Of a DNA stretch of 64,000 nucleotides, positions 15,221 to 23,565 are shown piece by piece. Under the pieces are notes generated by a model. That model did no database searches, was not told where the DNA came from, and saw nothing but the letters and a program-made list of their open reading frames with translations. Source of the DNA: Shinella sp. XGS7 (GTDB lineage: Bacteria > Pseudomonadota > Gammaproteobacteria > Burkholderiales > Burkholderiaceae_C); contig NZ_CP084758.1 of assembly GCF_020535565.1 (NCBI RefSeq), forward strand, positions 2,488,501 to 2,552,500, read 5' to 3'. The stretch's first letter is position 1. The number at the start of each line of letters is the position of its first letter. Position numbers and translations under genes: made by a program.

Positions 15221-16729
15221 TCAGCCCTCCAGCAGCACCCGCAGCTGCTCGCTCTTGGACCAGGCATTGGACTCCTCGCGCAGCAGATAGAGCGCGCGCG
15301 GATGGGTCTCGGCCCAGCGCTTGGCGGGCTTGAGCAGCACCTGTTGGCGCTCGCGCGTGAGGACCAGGGCTTGCGGGCTGACGCTCTCGCGCGCATGGCA
15401 GACCAGCACCGCCAGGCGCAGGGCCAGCACCTGCCAGACGAGACCCGGCTCGGCAGCGAAAGCGGCCTCCAGCTTGCGCAGGCCGCCGCGCTGGCCCAGC
15501 ACCAGATCGGCCAGACGGCGCAGCTGGCTCTGCGAGAAGCCGGGCGCGTCCACATGGGCCAGCAGATAGGCGCTGTGGCGGTGGTGATCGTGGTGGGAGA
15601 CCATCATGCCGATCTCGTGCAGGGCCGCGGCCCAGCCCAGCTCGCGCTGCTGCTCGCGCGTGGCCTCGGGCTGCAGGCGCTTGTAGAGCGAGAGGGCCAG
15701 CTGGCTGACGCGTCCGGCCTGGGCCGGGTCCACGCCGAAGCGCTGCTGCAGGGCCAGCACCGACTGCTCGCGCATATCGCGCGAGCGGCCCGGGCGCTGG
15801 GTCTCCAGGCGCTCGGCCAGGTCGAAGATCACGCCCTGGCGCAGTGCGCCCTTGGTGGGCTGCAGGCTCTCGATGCCGAACTGGGTCAGCAGGGTGTAGA
15901 GGATGCACAGGCCGCCGCCCACCACGGCGCGGCGGTCTTCCTTCATGCCGGGCAGCTTGAGCTTGTCCATATGGCCGGCCTGCAGGCACTGGTCCATGCA
16001 CCAGCGCAGGGCCTCGGGCGTGATGCGCCCATCGGTGATGCCGCTCCCGGCCAGCACCTGGGCCACGGCGCCCACGGTGCCGGAGGAGCCCAGGGCCTCC
16101 TGCCAGCGGCTGGGCTCGAACAGGGCCAGGGCTTCCTCCAGCTCGGCGCCGGCCGCAATCTGGGCAGCGCGGAAGGCCTCGGGCGTGAAGCGTCCATCCG
16201 GGAAGAAGCGCAGGGACAGGCTGACGCTGCCCACCTGGAAGCTCTCGGCCAGCACAGGCGTGGTGCCCTGGCCCAGGATCATCTCGGTGGAGCGGCCGCC
16301 GATATCGATCACCAGGCGCGGGCGCTCCGAAGTCTGCAGCCGGGCCACGCCGGCATAGATCAGGCGGGCTTCCTCGCGGCCCGAGATCACTTCGATGGGA
16401 AAGCCCAGGGCCAGCTCGGCGCGGCGCAGAAAGGCGTCGCGGTTGCGGGCCTCGCGCAGGGTCTGGGTGGCCACGGCGCGCACGCGCTCCGGCGCGAAGC
16501 CGCGCAGTTCGCCGGCAAAGCGGGCCAGGCAGTCCAGGCCGCGCTGCATGGCTGCTTCGGTGAGCAGGCCCTGTTCATCAAGACCTGCCCCCAGGCGCAC
16601 CGTCTCCTTGAGGTAGGCCTGGCGCCGGTAACGGCCGCGCTGCAGCTGGGCGATCTCGAGACGGAAGCTGTTCGAGCCCATGTCGATGGCGGCAAGGGCG
16701 GGGGCGGCAGGGCTGGACGGCAGGGTCAT
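15221..16729 (-). CDS. ppx: Exopolyphosphatase, Ppx/GppA family
   Basis: 502 residues from the ATG at 16729 (MTLPSSPAAP). The ASKHA ATPase-fold motifs are clear: AAIDMGSNSFRLEIAQ at the start, VISGREEARLIYAGV, VIDIGGRSTEMILG, and SSGTVGAVAQVLAG. The C-terminal HD-like half includes LHEIGMMVSHHDHHRHSAYL. Ppx removes terminal phosphate from polyphosphate, and some members act on pppGpp. It is convergent with ppk, so synthesis and breakdown are neighbours but separately transcribed. I place the start at 16729 rather than at an upstream in-frame codon (16774) because the family begins just before AAIDMGSN. GACAAT is found ten bases before it. Confidence 0.94.
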   Translation of the reverse strand: MTLPSSPAAPALAAIDMGSNSFRLEIAQLQRGRYRRQAYLKETVRLGAGLDEQGLLTEAAMQRGLDCLARFAGELRGFAPERVRAVATQTLREARNRDAFLRRAELALGFPIEVISGREEARLIYAGVARLQTSERPRLVIDIGGRSTEMILGQGTTPVLAESFQVGSVSLSLRFFPDGRFTPEAFRAAQIAAGAELEEALALFEPSRWQEALGSSGTVGAVAQVLAGSGITDGRITPEALRWCMDQCLQAGHMDKLKLPGMKEDRRAVVGGGLCILYTLLTQFGIESLQPTKGALRQGVIFDLAERLETQRPGRSRDMREQSVLALQQRFGVDPAQAGRVSQLALSLYKRLQPEATREQQRELGWAAALHEIGMMVSHHDHHRHSAYLLAHVDAPGFSQSQLRRLADLVLGQRGGLRKLEAAFAAEPGLVWQVLALRLAVLVCHARESVSPQALVLTRERQQVLLKPAKRWAETHPRALYLLREESNAWSKSEQLRVLLEG

Positions 16730-16739
16730 GATGGCCGCG

Positions 16740-16745
16740 ATTGTC
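16740..16745 (-). promoter_or_regulatory. -10-like hexamer upstream of ppx
   Basis: GACAAT on the minus strand is followed by ten bases and the ATG at 16729. If it is used, the mRNA leader would be only a few nucleotides. Confidence 0.3.
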
Positions 16746-16837
16746 GCGGCAAACCCGTGACGCTTCCTGCACACTTTGGCGGGCCTGCCTAGAATTCGCG
16801 CTCACCTAGCGAATCCCCTCACCCAGGAGTTGCACTC

Positions 16838-17710
16838 ATGCTGAAGAACGATGTGGACAGTCTGGCCCCGGGCCGCGACTTCAACCGGCGCGACTTCGTG
16901 CGCACCACGGTCGGCAGCGGATTCGCCGCCGCCGTGCTGCCGGTGACGGCCCAGACCCTCAAGACCGACGCCCAAGGGCTGGAGGTCGGCGAGGTGTCGG
17001 TGCCGGTCGGCGACTTCAAGATGCCGGCCTACCGCGCCCAGCCCGCCGGCGCCAAGAATCCGCCGGTGATTCTGGTGATCAGCGAGATCTTCGGCGTGCA
17101 CGAGCACATTGCCGATGTGGCCCGGCGCTTTGCCAAGCAGGGCTATCTGGCCATCGCCCCCGAGCTCTTCGTGCGCCAGGGTGACGCCGGCAGCTATGGC
17201 GAAATCGCCAAGCTGCAAGCCGAGGTCATCATGAAGGTGCCCGATGAGCAGGTCATGCGCGATCTGGATGCCTGCGTGGCCTGGGCCAAGGGCCAGGGCG
17301 GCGACACCACCCGCCTGGGCATCACGGGCTTTTGCTGGGGCGGCCGCATCACCTGGCTCTATGCCGCCCACAACCCGGGCCTGAAGGCCGGCGTGGCCTG
17401 GTATGGGCGCCTGGTGGGCAACAGCGTGCCCCTGCAGCCGCGCCACCCGGTGGACCTGGCCGGTCAGCTGCATGCGCCGGTGCTGGGTCTCTATGGCGGA
17501 CAGGATCAGGGCATCCCGCTTGACACGGTTGATAAGATGAAGGCAGCCCTGGCTCAAGGCTCGGCGGCGGCCCGGCGCAGCGAATTCCATGTCTACCCCG
17601 AGGCGCCGCACGCCTTCCATGCCGATTACCGGCCCAGCTACCGCAAGGAAGCTGCCGATGACGGCTGGAAGCGCTGCCTGGCCTGGTTCAAGGCCCAGGG
17701 CGTGGCCTGA
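16838..17710 (+). CDS. Dienelactone hydrolase family protein with Tat-like signal
   Basis: 290 residues. FNRRDFVRTT near residue 15 followed by a short hydrophobic stretch resembles a Tat export signal, so a periplasmic location is likely. The alpha/beta-hydrolase core has ISEIFGVHEHI (the conserved Glu), the nucleophile motif GFCWGG with Cys166, GGQDQGIP (Asp) and EAPHAFHADYRPSY (His), giving the Cys-Asp-His triad of dienelactone hydrolase/YghX-like enzymes. The natural substrate is unknown. CAGGAG about 10 bp upstream serves as ribosome binding site, and a TAGAAT hexamer is at 16790-16795. A strong terminator follows. Confidence 0.9.
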   Translation: MLKNDVDSLAPGRDFNRRDFVRTTVGSGFAAAVLPVTAQTLKTDAQGLEVGEVSVPVGDFKMPAYRAQPAGAKNPPVILVISEIFGVHEHIADVARRFAKQGYLAIAPELFVRQGDAGSYGEIAKLQAEVIMKVPDEQVMRDLDACVAWAKGQGGDTTRLGITGFCWGGRITWLYAAHNPGLKAGVAWYGRLVGNSVPLQPRHPVDLAGQLHAPVLGLYGGQDQGIPLDTVDKMKAALAQGSAAARRSEFHVYPEAPHAFHADYRPSYRKEAADDGWKRCLAWFKAQGVA

Positions 17711-17734
17711 GAACGCCAGGCCCGCCTCGCGAGC

Positions 17735-17773
17735 AAACCGCGCCGCGTCCCGCAAGGGCGCGGTTTGTTTTTT
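17735..17773 (+). terminator. Rho-independent terminator after the dienelactone hydrolase gene
   Basis: AAACCGCGCC (17735-17744) pairs perfectly with GGCGCGGTTT (17757-17766) around a 12-base loop, followed by GTTTTTTG. It ends only 13 bp before the start codon of the ZIP transporter gene. Confidence 0.85.
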
Positions 17774-17785
17774 GTGCCCGACCCC

Positions 17786-18568
17786 ATGTCCATGACCCTT
17801 CTCTACATCGTGCTGGCCACCCTGATCGGGGGGCTGCTCTCGGTGCTCATCGCTGCCAGCCTGACCGTGGGCCTGCTCGGCCGCCTGGTCAAGCACCTGG
17901 TCAGCCTGTCCACCGGCGTGCTGCTGGGCACGGCTCTGCTGCATGTGCTGCCCGAGGCCTTCGAGGGCCAGGCCGGCGCGCACGAGCTCTTCCTGACCCT
18001 GCTGGGCGGCCTGATGTTCTTCTTCCTGCTGGAGAAGGCCGAGCTCTATCGTCACACCCATCATCACGAGGGCGACGGGCACCACCACCACCATCATTTC
18101 GACCATGAGCAGGCCGGGCGCGGCGGGCTGTCGGTGCTGGTGGGCGACTCCATCCACAACTTCTGCGACGGCGTGATCATCGCCGCGGCCTTTCTGGCCG
18201 ACACGCATCTGGGCGTGGCCACCTCGCTGGCCATCATCGCCCACGAGATTCCGCAGGAGGTGGGCGACTACATCGTGCTGCTCAATGCCGGCTTCAGTCG
18301 CGCCCGGGCCCTGGTCTACAACGCCATCTCCGGCCTCTCGGCGGTGGTGGGCGGGGTGCTGGGCTACTTTGTGGTGGGCACCTGGGAATCGCTCTTCCCC
18401 TATCTGCTGGTGGTGGCCTCCAGCAGCTTCATCTATGTGGCGGTGGCGGACCTGATTCCGCAGCTGCAGCGCCGCCTGCCCTGGCGCGACACCCTGGCCC
18501 AGCTGGCCTGGCTGGCGGCGGGTCTGGGGCTGGTGATGGTGGTCTCGGGCGGCGCGCACGCGCACTGA
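17786..18568 (+). CDS. ZIP-family divalent metal transporter
   Basis: 260 residues, eight predicted membrane helices. A His-rich cytoplasmic loop with HHHHHH lies near residue 100. Transmembrane segment IV carries DSIHNFCDGVIIAAAF, and segment V carries IIAHEIPQEVGDYIVLL, the metal-site motifs of ZIP (HNxxDG and HExPxE). ZIP proteins bring zinc, iron or other divalent metals into the cytoplasm. Two ATGs (17786, 17792) are possible, and neither has a good Shine-Dalgarno sequence because the terminator of the preceding gene occupies the leader. It converges on the universal stress protein gene. Confidence 0.92.
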   Translation: MSMTLLYIVLATLIGGLLSVLIAASLTVGLLGRLVKHLVSLSTGVLLGTALLHVLPEAFEGQAGAHELFLTLLGGLMFFFLLEKAELYRHTHHHEGDGHHHHHHFDHEQAGRGGLSVLVGDSIHNFCDGVIIAAAFLADTHLGVATSLAIIAHEIPQEVGDYIVLLNAGFSRARALVYNAISGLSAVVGGVLGYFVVGTWESLFPYLLVVASSSFIYVAVADLIPQLQRRLPWRDTLAQLAWLAAGLGLVMVVSGGAHAH

Positions 18569-18617
18569 ACCCGTGGCCTGAGCGGCGCCCGGGACGGGCC
18601 GCCGCACAGGCGTGACT

Positions 18618-19052
18618 TCAGCGCACCACGAGCACGGGGATGGTGCAGTGGGTCAGCAGCTTCTGGGTCTCGCTACCCAGCAGCAGGGCCTGGACGCCGC
18701 GGCGGCCGTGCGAGGCCATGACGACCAGATCGGCCTCGTTGCGCTCCACATGTTCGATGATGGCTTCCCAGGCATGCAGGGCCTCGACGGTGTGGCCCTC
18801 GCAGGGCACGCCGGCCAGCTTGGCGGCGTCCAGCACGGCCTTGACCCGGGTGCTGGCAATGCGTTCCTGGGCGTCGAAGAACTCCTGCGGCGGCGTGGGC
18901 TGCATCTCCGACACGGCGCTGTAGGGGAAGGGCTCCTTGACGCTCACGGCATAGAGCTTGGCGCCATGCACCTTGGCCAGGGCGATGGCGGTGTCCACCG
19001 CCTTGCTGGTGATCTCGGAGCCGTCGGTGGGGACGACGATGCGCTTGAACAT
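18618..19052 (-). CDS. Universal stress protein, UspA family
   Basis: 144 residues, one Usp domain. It begins MFKRIVVPTDGSEITSKAVD, and the ATP-binding motif G-2x-G-9x-G-S is seen as SHGRRGVQALLLGSETQKLL near the C-terminus, so this is an ATP-binding type. Members help survival under starvation and oxidative stress, and the precise role is unknown. AAGGAGG (19059-19065) is a perfect Shine-Dalgarno six bases before the start, which suggests strong translation. It is monocistronic between the ZIP gene (convergent) and the sulfurtransferase operon. Confidence 0.94.
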   Translation of the reverse strand: MFKRIVVPTDGSEITSKAVDTAIALAKVHGAKLYAVSVKEPFPYSAVSEMQPTPPQEFFDAQERIASTRVKAVLDAAKLAGVPCEGHTVEALHAWEAIIEHVERNEADLVVMASHGRRGVQALLLGSETQKLLTHCTIPVLVVR

Positions 19053-19137
19053 GGCAAACCTCCTTCTCTTGTGGCAGGCCCGGGACCGGGCCCTGGGCTT
19101 ATCTTGCCGCGAGACGCGAGGCCTGTCTTGCTCTGCG

Positions 19138-20001
19138 TCAAGCCTTGGCCAAGGGCCGCAGCGGGTCGGCGGACCATTCGCTCCAGGAGCCGGGGTAGAG
19201 CTGGGAGCCTAGCAGTCCGGCATGCTCCATGGCCAGGAGGTTGTGACAGGCCGTCACCCCCGAGCCGCACTGGTGCACCACCTGGCCGGCCGGGAAGGGG
19301 GGCAGCAGGGCCTCGAACTCCTGGCGCAGCTGCTCGGCGGGTTTGAAGCGCCCGTCCTCCTGCAGATTGAGCTTGAAGAGGCGGTTGCTGGCGCCGGGGA
19401 TGTGGCCGGCCTGGCTGTCCAGGGGCTCCACCTCGCCGCGAAAGCGCTCGGGTGCGCGGGCGTCGATCAGGCGCAGCTGGCCCAGCCGGGCCTGCAGGGC
19501 GTCGGCATCCAGCATGGGCACCAGGGGCGGGGTGGCGCGGAAATCGCCCGGTGCAGGGGCGGCGGGGGCGCCGCCTTCCAGGGCACCACCTTCGGCCTGC
19601 CAGGCCTGGCGGCCACCATCCAGCACCGCCACGGCGGCATGGCCCAGCCAGCGCAGCAGCCACCAGGCGCGGGCCGCATACATGCCGCCCTGGGCGTCGT
19701 AGCAGACCACCTGACGGCCCGTGCTCAGGCCCAGGCCCGCCAGCTGCTCGGCGAGCCGCTCACGCTCCGGCAGGGGGTGGCGGCCGCGGAAACGGCCCTG
19801 GGCATCGGTCTTGGCGCCGCTGAGGTCGCGGTCCAGATGCAGATAGTGGGCGCCGGGCAGGTGGCCCTGGGCATGGGCGCGCTCGCCCGCCTCGGTGTCG
19901 GCCAGGTCGAAGCCCACATCCAGCAGCAGGGGCGCGGACGCGCCGTCCAGCTGCTCGCGCAGCGCGGTGGCGGAGATCAGGGTTTGGTAAGCAGGGCTCA
20001 T
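19138..20001 (-). CDS. Sulfurtransferase (thiosulfate / 3-mercaptopyruvate type, tandem rhodanese)
   Basis: 287 residues, two rhodanese domains. The first (LISATALREQL to AVAVLDGG) lacks the catalytic Cys loop. The second ends with HQCGSGVTACHN near residue 240, where CGSGVT is the active-site loop of 3-mercaptopyruvate sulfurtransferases (rhodaneses usually have CRKGVT). The enzyme would transfer sulfur from mercaptopyruvate to a thiol or cyanide acceptor. The ATG at 20001 overlaps the stop of the upstream EamA gene by 4 bp, so the two are co-translated. Confidence 0.93.
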   Translation of the reverse strand: MSPAYQTLISATALREQLDGASAPLLLDVGFDLADTEAGERAHAQGHLPGAHYLHLDRDLSGAKTDAQGRFRGRHPLPERERLAEQLAGLGLSTGRQVVCYDAQGGMYAARAWWLLRWLGHAAVAVLDGGRQAWQAEGGALEGGAPAAPAPGDFRATPPLVPMLDADALQARLGQLRLIDARAPERFRGEVEPLDSQAGHIPGASNRLFKLNLQEDGRFKPAEQLRQEFEALLPPFPAGQVVHQCGSGVTACHNLLAMEHAGLLGSQLYPGSWSEWSADPLRPLAKA

Positions 20002-20894
20002 GATTCGGTGACGGAGTGTTGGCTGTCCTTGGGGGTGGCGCGGCTGCGCAGCGCGGTGGCCGCCAGGCCGGCGCCGATGATCAGACCCATGCCCAGCAGG
20101 GCGCTCCAGGTGATGGCGTCCTTGAACAGGGCCACACCATAGATGAAAGAGAAGACGATGCCCAGGTACTGCAGGCTGGCATTCACCAGGGTGGAGCCGG
20201 TGCCGTAGGCCCGGGTCATCATCAGCTGGGCGGTGCTGGCCAGCAGGCCCACCGCCAGCAGCAGGGCCATGCCCCAGAGGCTGTGGTGGGCATGCCAGGC
20301 TCCGCTGACGCTGGTGGTCAGCGCACCGGCCAGCACGCCGCCCAGGGAGAAATAGAAGACGATGCGGATCTCGGGCTCGCCGGCCCGGCCCAGGGTGGTG
20401 ACCTGCAGATAGGCCAGGGCCGAGAGCATGCCCGAAAGCAGGCCGGCCAGGCCGTGCCAGAGCTGCTGCTGCTCCAGCGTGGGCCGCAGGATCAGGGCCA
20501 CGCCGGCAAAGCCCAGCAGCACGGCGGCCACCAGGCGTCCGTCCACCCGGGCGCTGCCCAGCATGACCGCGCCGCCGAGCAGGAACAGCGCCATCCAGAC
20601 CGAGGACATGTAGTTCAGGGTCATGGCCGTGGCCAGGGGCAGGCCGCCGATGGAATAGAACCACAGCGAGAGCGCCAGCACGCCCGAGGCGCTGCGCCAG
20701 AAATGCATGGCCGGCACCCGGGTGGCCAGGCTCATGCCTTGCTGGCGGGCCAGCAGGGCCATCAGCAGCACGCCCACCAGGCCGCGGTACATGACGATCT
20801 CGCTGGCGCTGTAGAACTCGGCCGCCAGCTTGACGCAAACCCCCATGCTGGCGAAGAGGAGGCTGGCGGCGATCATCAGAAAGGGGGCGGGCAT
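19998..20894 (-). CDS. EamA/DMT-family membrane transporter
   Basis: 298 residues with about ten hydrophobic helices in two EamA repeats (MIAASLLFASMGVCVKLAAE at the start; the second repeat near LAGLLSGMLSALAYLQVTTL). It is an inner-membrane exporter of unknown substrate and shares only the general fold with the other EamA protein at 7069-8016. I choose the ATG at 20894 over an in-frame start further out because it begins right at the first helix and is six bases after CACAAT. It overlaps the sulfurtransferase gene by 4 bp, suggesting a possible link to sulfur metabolite export. Confidence 0.9.
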   Translation of the reverse strand: MPAPFLMIAASLLFASMGVCVKLAAEFYSASEIVMYRGLVGVLLMALLARQQGMSLATRVPAMHFWRSASGVLALSLWFYSIGGLPLATAMTLNYMSSVWMALFLLGGAVMLGSARVDGRLVAAVLLGFAGVALILRPTLEQQQLWHGLAGLLSGMLSALAYLQVTTLGRAGEPEIRIVFYFSLGGVLAGALTTSVSGAWHAHHSLWGMALLLAVGLLASTAQLMMTRAYGTGSTLVNASLQYLGIVFSFIYGVALFKDAITWSALLGMGLIIGAGLAATALRSRATPKDSQHSVTES

Positions 20895-20900
20895 GGAGCG

Positions 20901-20906
20901 ATTGTG
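20901..20906 (-). promoter_or_regulatory. -10-like hexamer of a possible leaderless promoter (EamA-sulfurtransferase operon)
   Basis: CACAAT on the minus strand stands six bases before the ATG at 20894. There is no Shine-Dalgarno sequence. Confidence 0.3.
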
Positions 20907-20977
20907 GCGCCAGCCCCAGCAAAAACGCCCCGGCAGCAGGCTGCGCGGGGCGTTGGGTGTGCGAGTCTCGGTGCGGC

Positions 20978-22090
20978 TCAGCCGCCGAAGCGCATCTCGC
21001 GCCGGTACCACTCGTGGAAGTGCTGCATGCCGTCTTCCATGGGGCTCTGATAGGGGCCGACCTCGTTGTCCCCGCGCTCCATCAGGGCCTTGCGGCCGGC
21101 GTCCATGCGCAGGGCGATCTCGTCGTCCTCGATGCAGGTCTCCATATAGGCGGCCTGGTTGGCTTCCACGAAGTCACGCTCGAAGGCGGCGATTTCCTCC
21201 GGGTAGTAGAACTCCACAATATTGGTGGTTTTCTGCGGACCCTTGGGGTGCAAAGTCGAGACCACCAGCACATGGGGATACCACTCGACCATGATGTGCG
21301 GATAGTAGGTCAGCCAGATCGCCCCCTGCTTGGGCGGCTGGCCATTGCCGAACTGCAGCACCTGCTCATGCCATTTGGCGTAGGTGTCCGAGCCGGGCTT
21401 GGACAGGCCCTTGTGGATGCCCACGGTCTGCACCGAGTGGTGGGTGCCGAACTCCCAGGCCAGGTCCTCGCAGGTGACGAAGTGGCCCAGGCCCGGATGG
21501 AAGGGACCGACGTGATAGTCCTCCAGATAAACCTCGATGAAGGTCTTCCAGTTGTAGTCGCACTCATGCACCTGGACCTTGTCCAGCACATAGCCGCTGA
21601 AGTCCAGCTCGGCGGCCGGCCCCAGCCGGTCGAGCTGGCCGGCCACATCGTGGCCGTTGTCCTCGAACAGCAGGCCGTTCCACTCGCGCAGCTTGTAGCG
21701 GTTCAGGTTCAGGCAGGGATCCTGCTGGAAATGCGGGGCGCCGATCAGCTGACCCTGCAGGTCGTAGGTCCAGCGGTGCAGGGGGCAGACCACGTTCTTG
21801 CCGGTGTTGCCCCGGCCCTTGAGCATCACGGCCTGGCGGTGGCGGCAGACGTTGGACAGCAGCTCGATGCCCTGAGCGGTGCGCACCAGGGCGCGGCCTT
21901 CGCCCTCCTGGGGCAGGGCGTAGTGATCCCCCACCTCGGGCACGCTCAGGGCGTGGCCGAGGTAGCGGGGGCCATGCTGGAAGATCAGTTCCTGTTCCCT
22001 GCGGAACAGATCCTCATCGAAGTAGGAGGTAACGGGCAGCTGTGTCTTGCTGCGTTCAAGCGCCGAGAGAGTGAAGCTCAGGTCGGACAT
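20978..22090 (-). CDS. Rieske [2Fe-2S] aromatic-ring-hydroxylating oxygenase, alpha-type subunit
   Basis: 370 residues. The Rieske cluster ligands are CRH (in SNVCRHRQAVML) and CPLH (in VVCPLHRWTYD). The mononuclear iron site of the C-terminal catalytic domain is EDYHVGPFHPGL, the D-x-H-x4-H motif. Such enzymes hydroxylate aromatic or quaternary-amine substrates with O2 and electrons from a reductase. The substrate is unknown. No reductase, ferredoxin or beta-subunit gene is adjacent, so it must borrow electron donors. I take the ATG at 22090 (MSDLSFTLSALERSK); an in-frame start 33 bp upstream has no better support. It is divergent from xseB. Confidence 0.88.
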   Translation of the reverse strand: MSDLSFTLSALERSKTQLPVTSYFDEDLFRREQELIFQHGPRYLGHALSVPEVGDHYALPQEGEGRALVRTAQGIELLSNVCRHRQAVMLKGRGNTGKNVVCPLHRWTYDLQGQLIGAPHFQQDPCLNLNRYKLREWNGLLFEDNGHDVAGQLDRLGPAAELDFSGYVLDKVQVHECDYNWKTFIEVYLEDYHVGPFHPGLGHFVTCEDLAWEFGTHHSVQTVGIHKGLSKPGSDTYAKWHEQVLQFGNGQPPKQGAIWLTYYPHIMVEWYPHVLVVSTLHPKGPQKTTNIVEFYYPEEIAAFERDFVEANQAAYMETCIEDDEIALRMDAGRKALMERGDNEVGPYQSPMEDGMQHFHEWYRREMRFGG

Positions 22091-22313
22091 GATCCAAGAG
22101 GTTCTCCAAGAAACCAATGTCAACCCCCCGGCAGCCTGGGCATGAGGCGGGGCGCCGGGTTTGTGTCAGGAAGAGGAAATAAAGTCACCGTCGCCGCGAG
22201 CGGGCGCGGAGGCGAGGGCGGGATTGTACCCGGGACCCCATGCACGGTTTTGAGGCATCGCAATCGCGCCCCGACGTATGTCCGGGCTTCCCCCTGTGGT
22301 GCCGGGCTGACAG

Positions 22314-22327
22314 GCCCCCATGGGGGC
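22314..22327. repeat. Perfect 14-bp palindrome between the Rieske gene and xseB
   Basis: GCCCCCATGGGGGC reads the same on both strands. It sits about 50 bp ahead of xseB in a 289-bp gap that otherwise contains only a possible xseB promoter. It could be a short hairpin or protein site. Confidence 0.4.
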
Positions 22328-22353
22328 GACAAGAGGCTAGGGGTCTGCCCTAC

Positions 22354-22359
22354 TACAAT
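22354..22359 (+). promoter_or_regulatory. Possible -10 element of the xseB-ispA-dxs operon
   Basis: TACAAT at 22354-22359 is close to the sigma-70 -10 consensus and lies 20 bp before the xseB ATG. No clear -35 is seen. Confidence 0.4.
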
Positions 22360-22379
22360 TGAGTGTTTCGCGTTCTGAA

Positions 22380-22625
22380 ATGACCAAAGCCACCGCCAAG
22401 AATGCGTCCCGGGACGCCGTTTCGCCCAGTTACGAGCAAGCGCTCGAGGAACTGGAGCGCCTGGTAGCGTCCATGGAAGGCGGCCAGCTGCCGCTGGACC
22501 AGCTGCTGGACAGCTATCGGCGGGGGGCAGAGTTGCTCGGCTTCTGCCGCGCGCGCCTGCAGGCCGTAGAACAACAGGTGAAGGTACTGGAGGGCGGGGA
22601 AATGAAGTCGTGGGAGGACTCTTAA
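22380..22625 (+). CDS. xseB: Exodeoxyribonuclease VII small subunit
   Basis: 81 residues. The core [20 protein letters not shown], then [24 protein letters not shown], is the XseB signature (two antiparallel helices). XseB binds XseA to form exonuclease VII, which trims single-stranded DNA. The xseA gene is not in the window. The ATG at 22380 is the most natural start. Position directly before ispA and dxs matches the common xseB-ispA-dxs operon; the gap to ispA is 3 bp. Confidence 0.93.
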   Translation: MTKATAKNASRDAVSPSYEQALEELERLVASMEGGQLPLDQLLDSYRRGAELLGFCRARLQAVEQQVKVLEGGEMKSWEDS

Positions 22626-22628
22626 GCC

Positions 22629-23516
22629 GTGGATGCTGGTGTGTTTGAGCAATGGGTGCAGCGGTCGCTGCAGAGCGTTGAAGTCGCCTTGAGCGATTGG
22701 GTGCCGGCCGATGCCCCGGCGGGGCTGGGTGAGGCCATGCGTTATGCCGTGCTGGACGGCGGCAAGCGTCTGCGTCCGCTGCTGGTGCTGGCCGGCTGCG
22801 AGGCCGTGCAGGGCGAGGCCGAGGCCGCGCTGCGTGCCGCCTGCGCGGTGGAGCTGATTCACGCCTATTCCCTGGTCCATGACGACATGCCCTGCATGGA
22901 CAACGATGTGCTGCGCCGTGGCAAGCCCACGGTGCATGTGGCCTATGGCGAGGCCCAGGCCATGCTGGCGGGTGACGCCATGCAGGCCCTGGCCTTCGAG
23001 GTGCTGACGCCCGAGAGCGGCGTGGCGCCCGCCCTGCAGGCCCGGCTGTGCGCGCTGCTGGCGCGGGCCTCGGGTCATGCCGGTATGGCCGGCGGTCAGG
23101 CCATCGACCTGGCCAGCGTGGGCAAGGCCCTGGACGAGAACACCCTGCGCGATATGCACCGCCGCAAGACGGGGGTGCTGCTGCAGGCCAGCGTGCTGAT
23201 GGGGGCGGCCTGCGGCCCGGCCAGCGCACAGGCCTGGCAGGCCCTGTCGGACTACGGTGCCGCCATCGGCTTGGCTTTCCAGGTGGTGGACGATATTCTG
23301 GATGTGACGCAGGACTCTGCCGTGCTGGGCAAGACCGCCGGCAAGGACCAGGACGCGAACAAGCCGACCTATGTGTCCGTGCTGGGGCTGGATGAGGCGC
23401 GCGCCTATGCCTGCCGTCTGCGCGACCAGGCCCACGAAGCCCTGGCCCGCAGCGGCTTGGCCAGCACCGCCTGGCTGAGCGTGCTGGCCGACAAGGTGGT
23501 GGAGCGGGACAACTGA
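22629..23516 (+). CDS. ispA: Farnesyl diphosphate synthase / short-chain polyprenyl synthase
   Basis: 295 residues with GTG start at 22629. The first Asp-rich motif DDMPCMD (from Asp85) and the second DDILD (from Asp221) are intact, with [12 protein letters not shown] and HAYSLVHDD around them. IspA condenses IPP with DMAPP and GPP to make farnesyl diphosphate for quinones, undecaprenol and hopanoids. It starts 3 bp after xseB and is followed by dxs after 49 bp, so all three isoprenoid/DNA genes are probably one transcript. Confidence 0.95.
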   Translation: MDAGVFEQWVQRSLQSVEVALSDWVPADAPAGLGEAMRYAVLDGGKRLRPLLVLAGCEAVQGEAEAALRAACAVELIHAYSLVHDDMPCMDNDVLRRGKPTVHVAYGEAQAMLAGDAMQALAFEVLTPESGVAPALQARLCALLARASGHAGMAGGQAIDLASVGKALDENTLRDMHRRKTGVLLQASVLMGAACGPASAQAWQALSDYGAAIGLAFQVVDDILDVTQDSAVLGKTAGKDQDANKPTYVSVLGLDEARAYACRLRDQAHEALARSGLASTAWLSVLADKVVERDN

Positions 23517-23565
23517 GCCCGCATGTCCGCGCTTCCAACAACTCAAGCAAGCTGGGAATAAGAGC

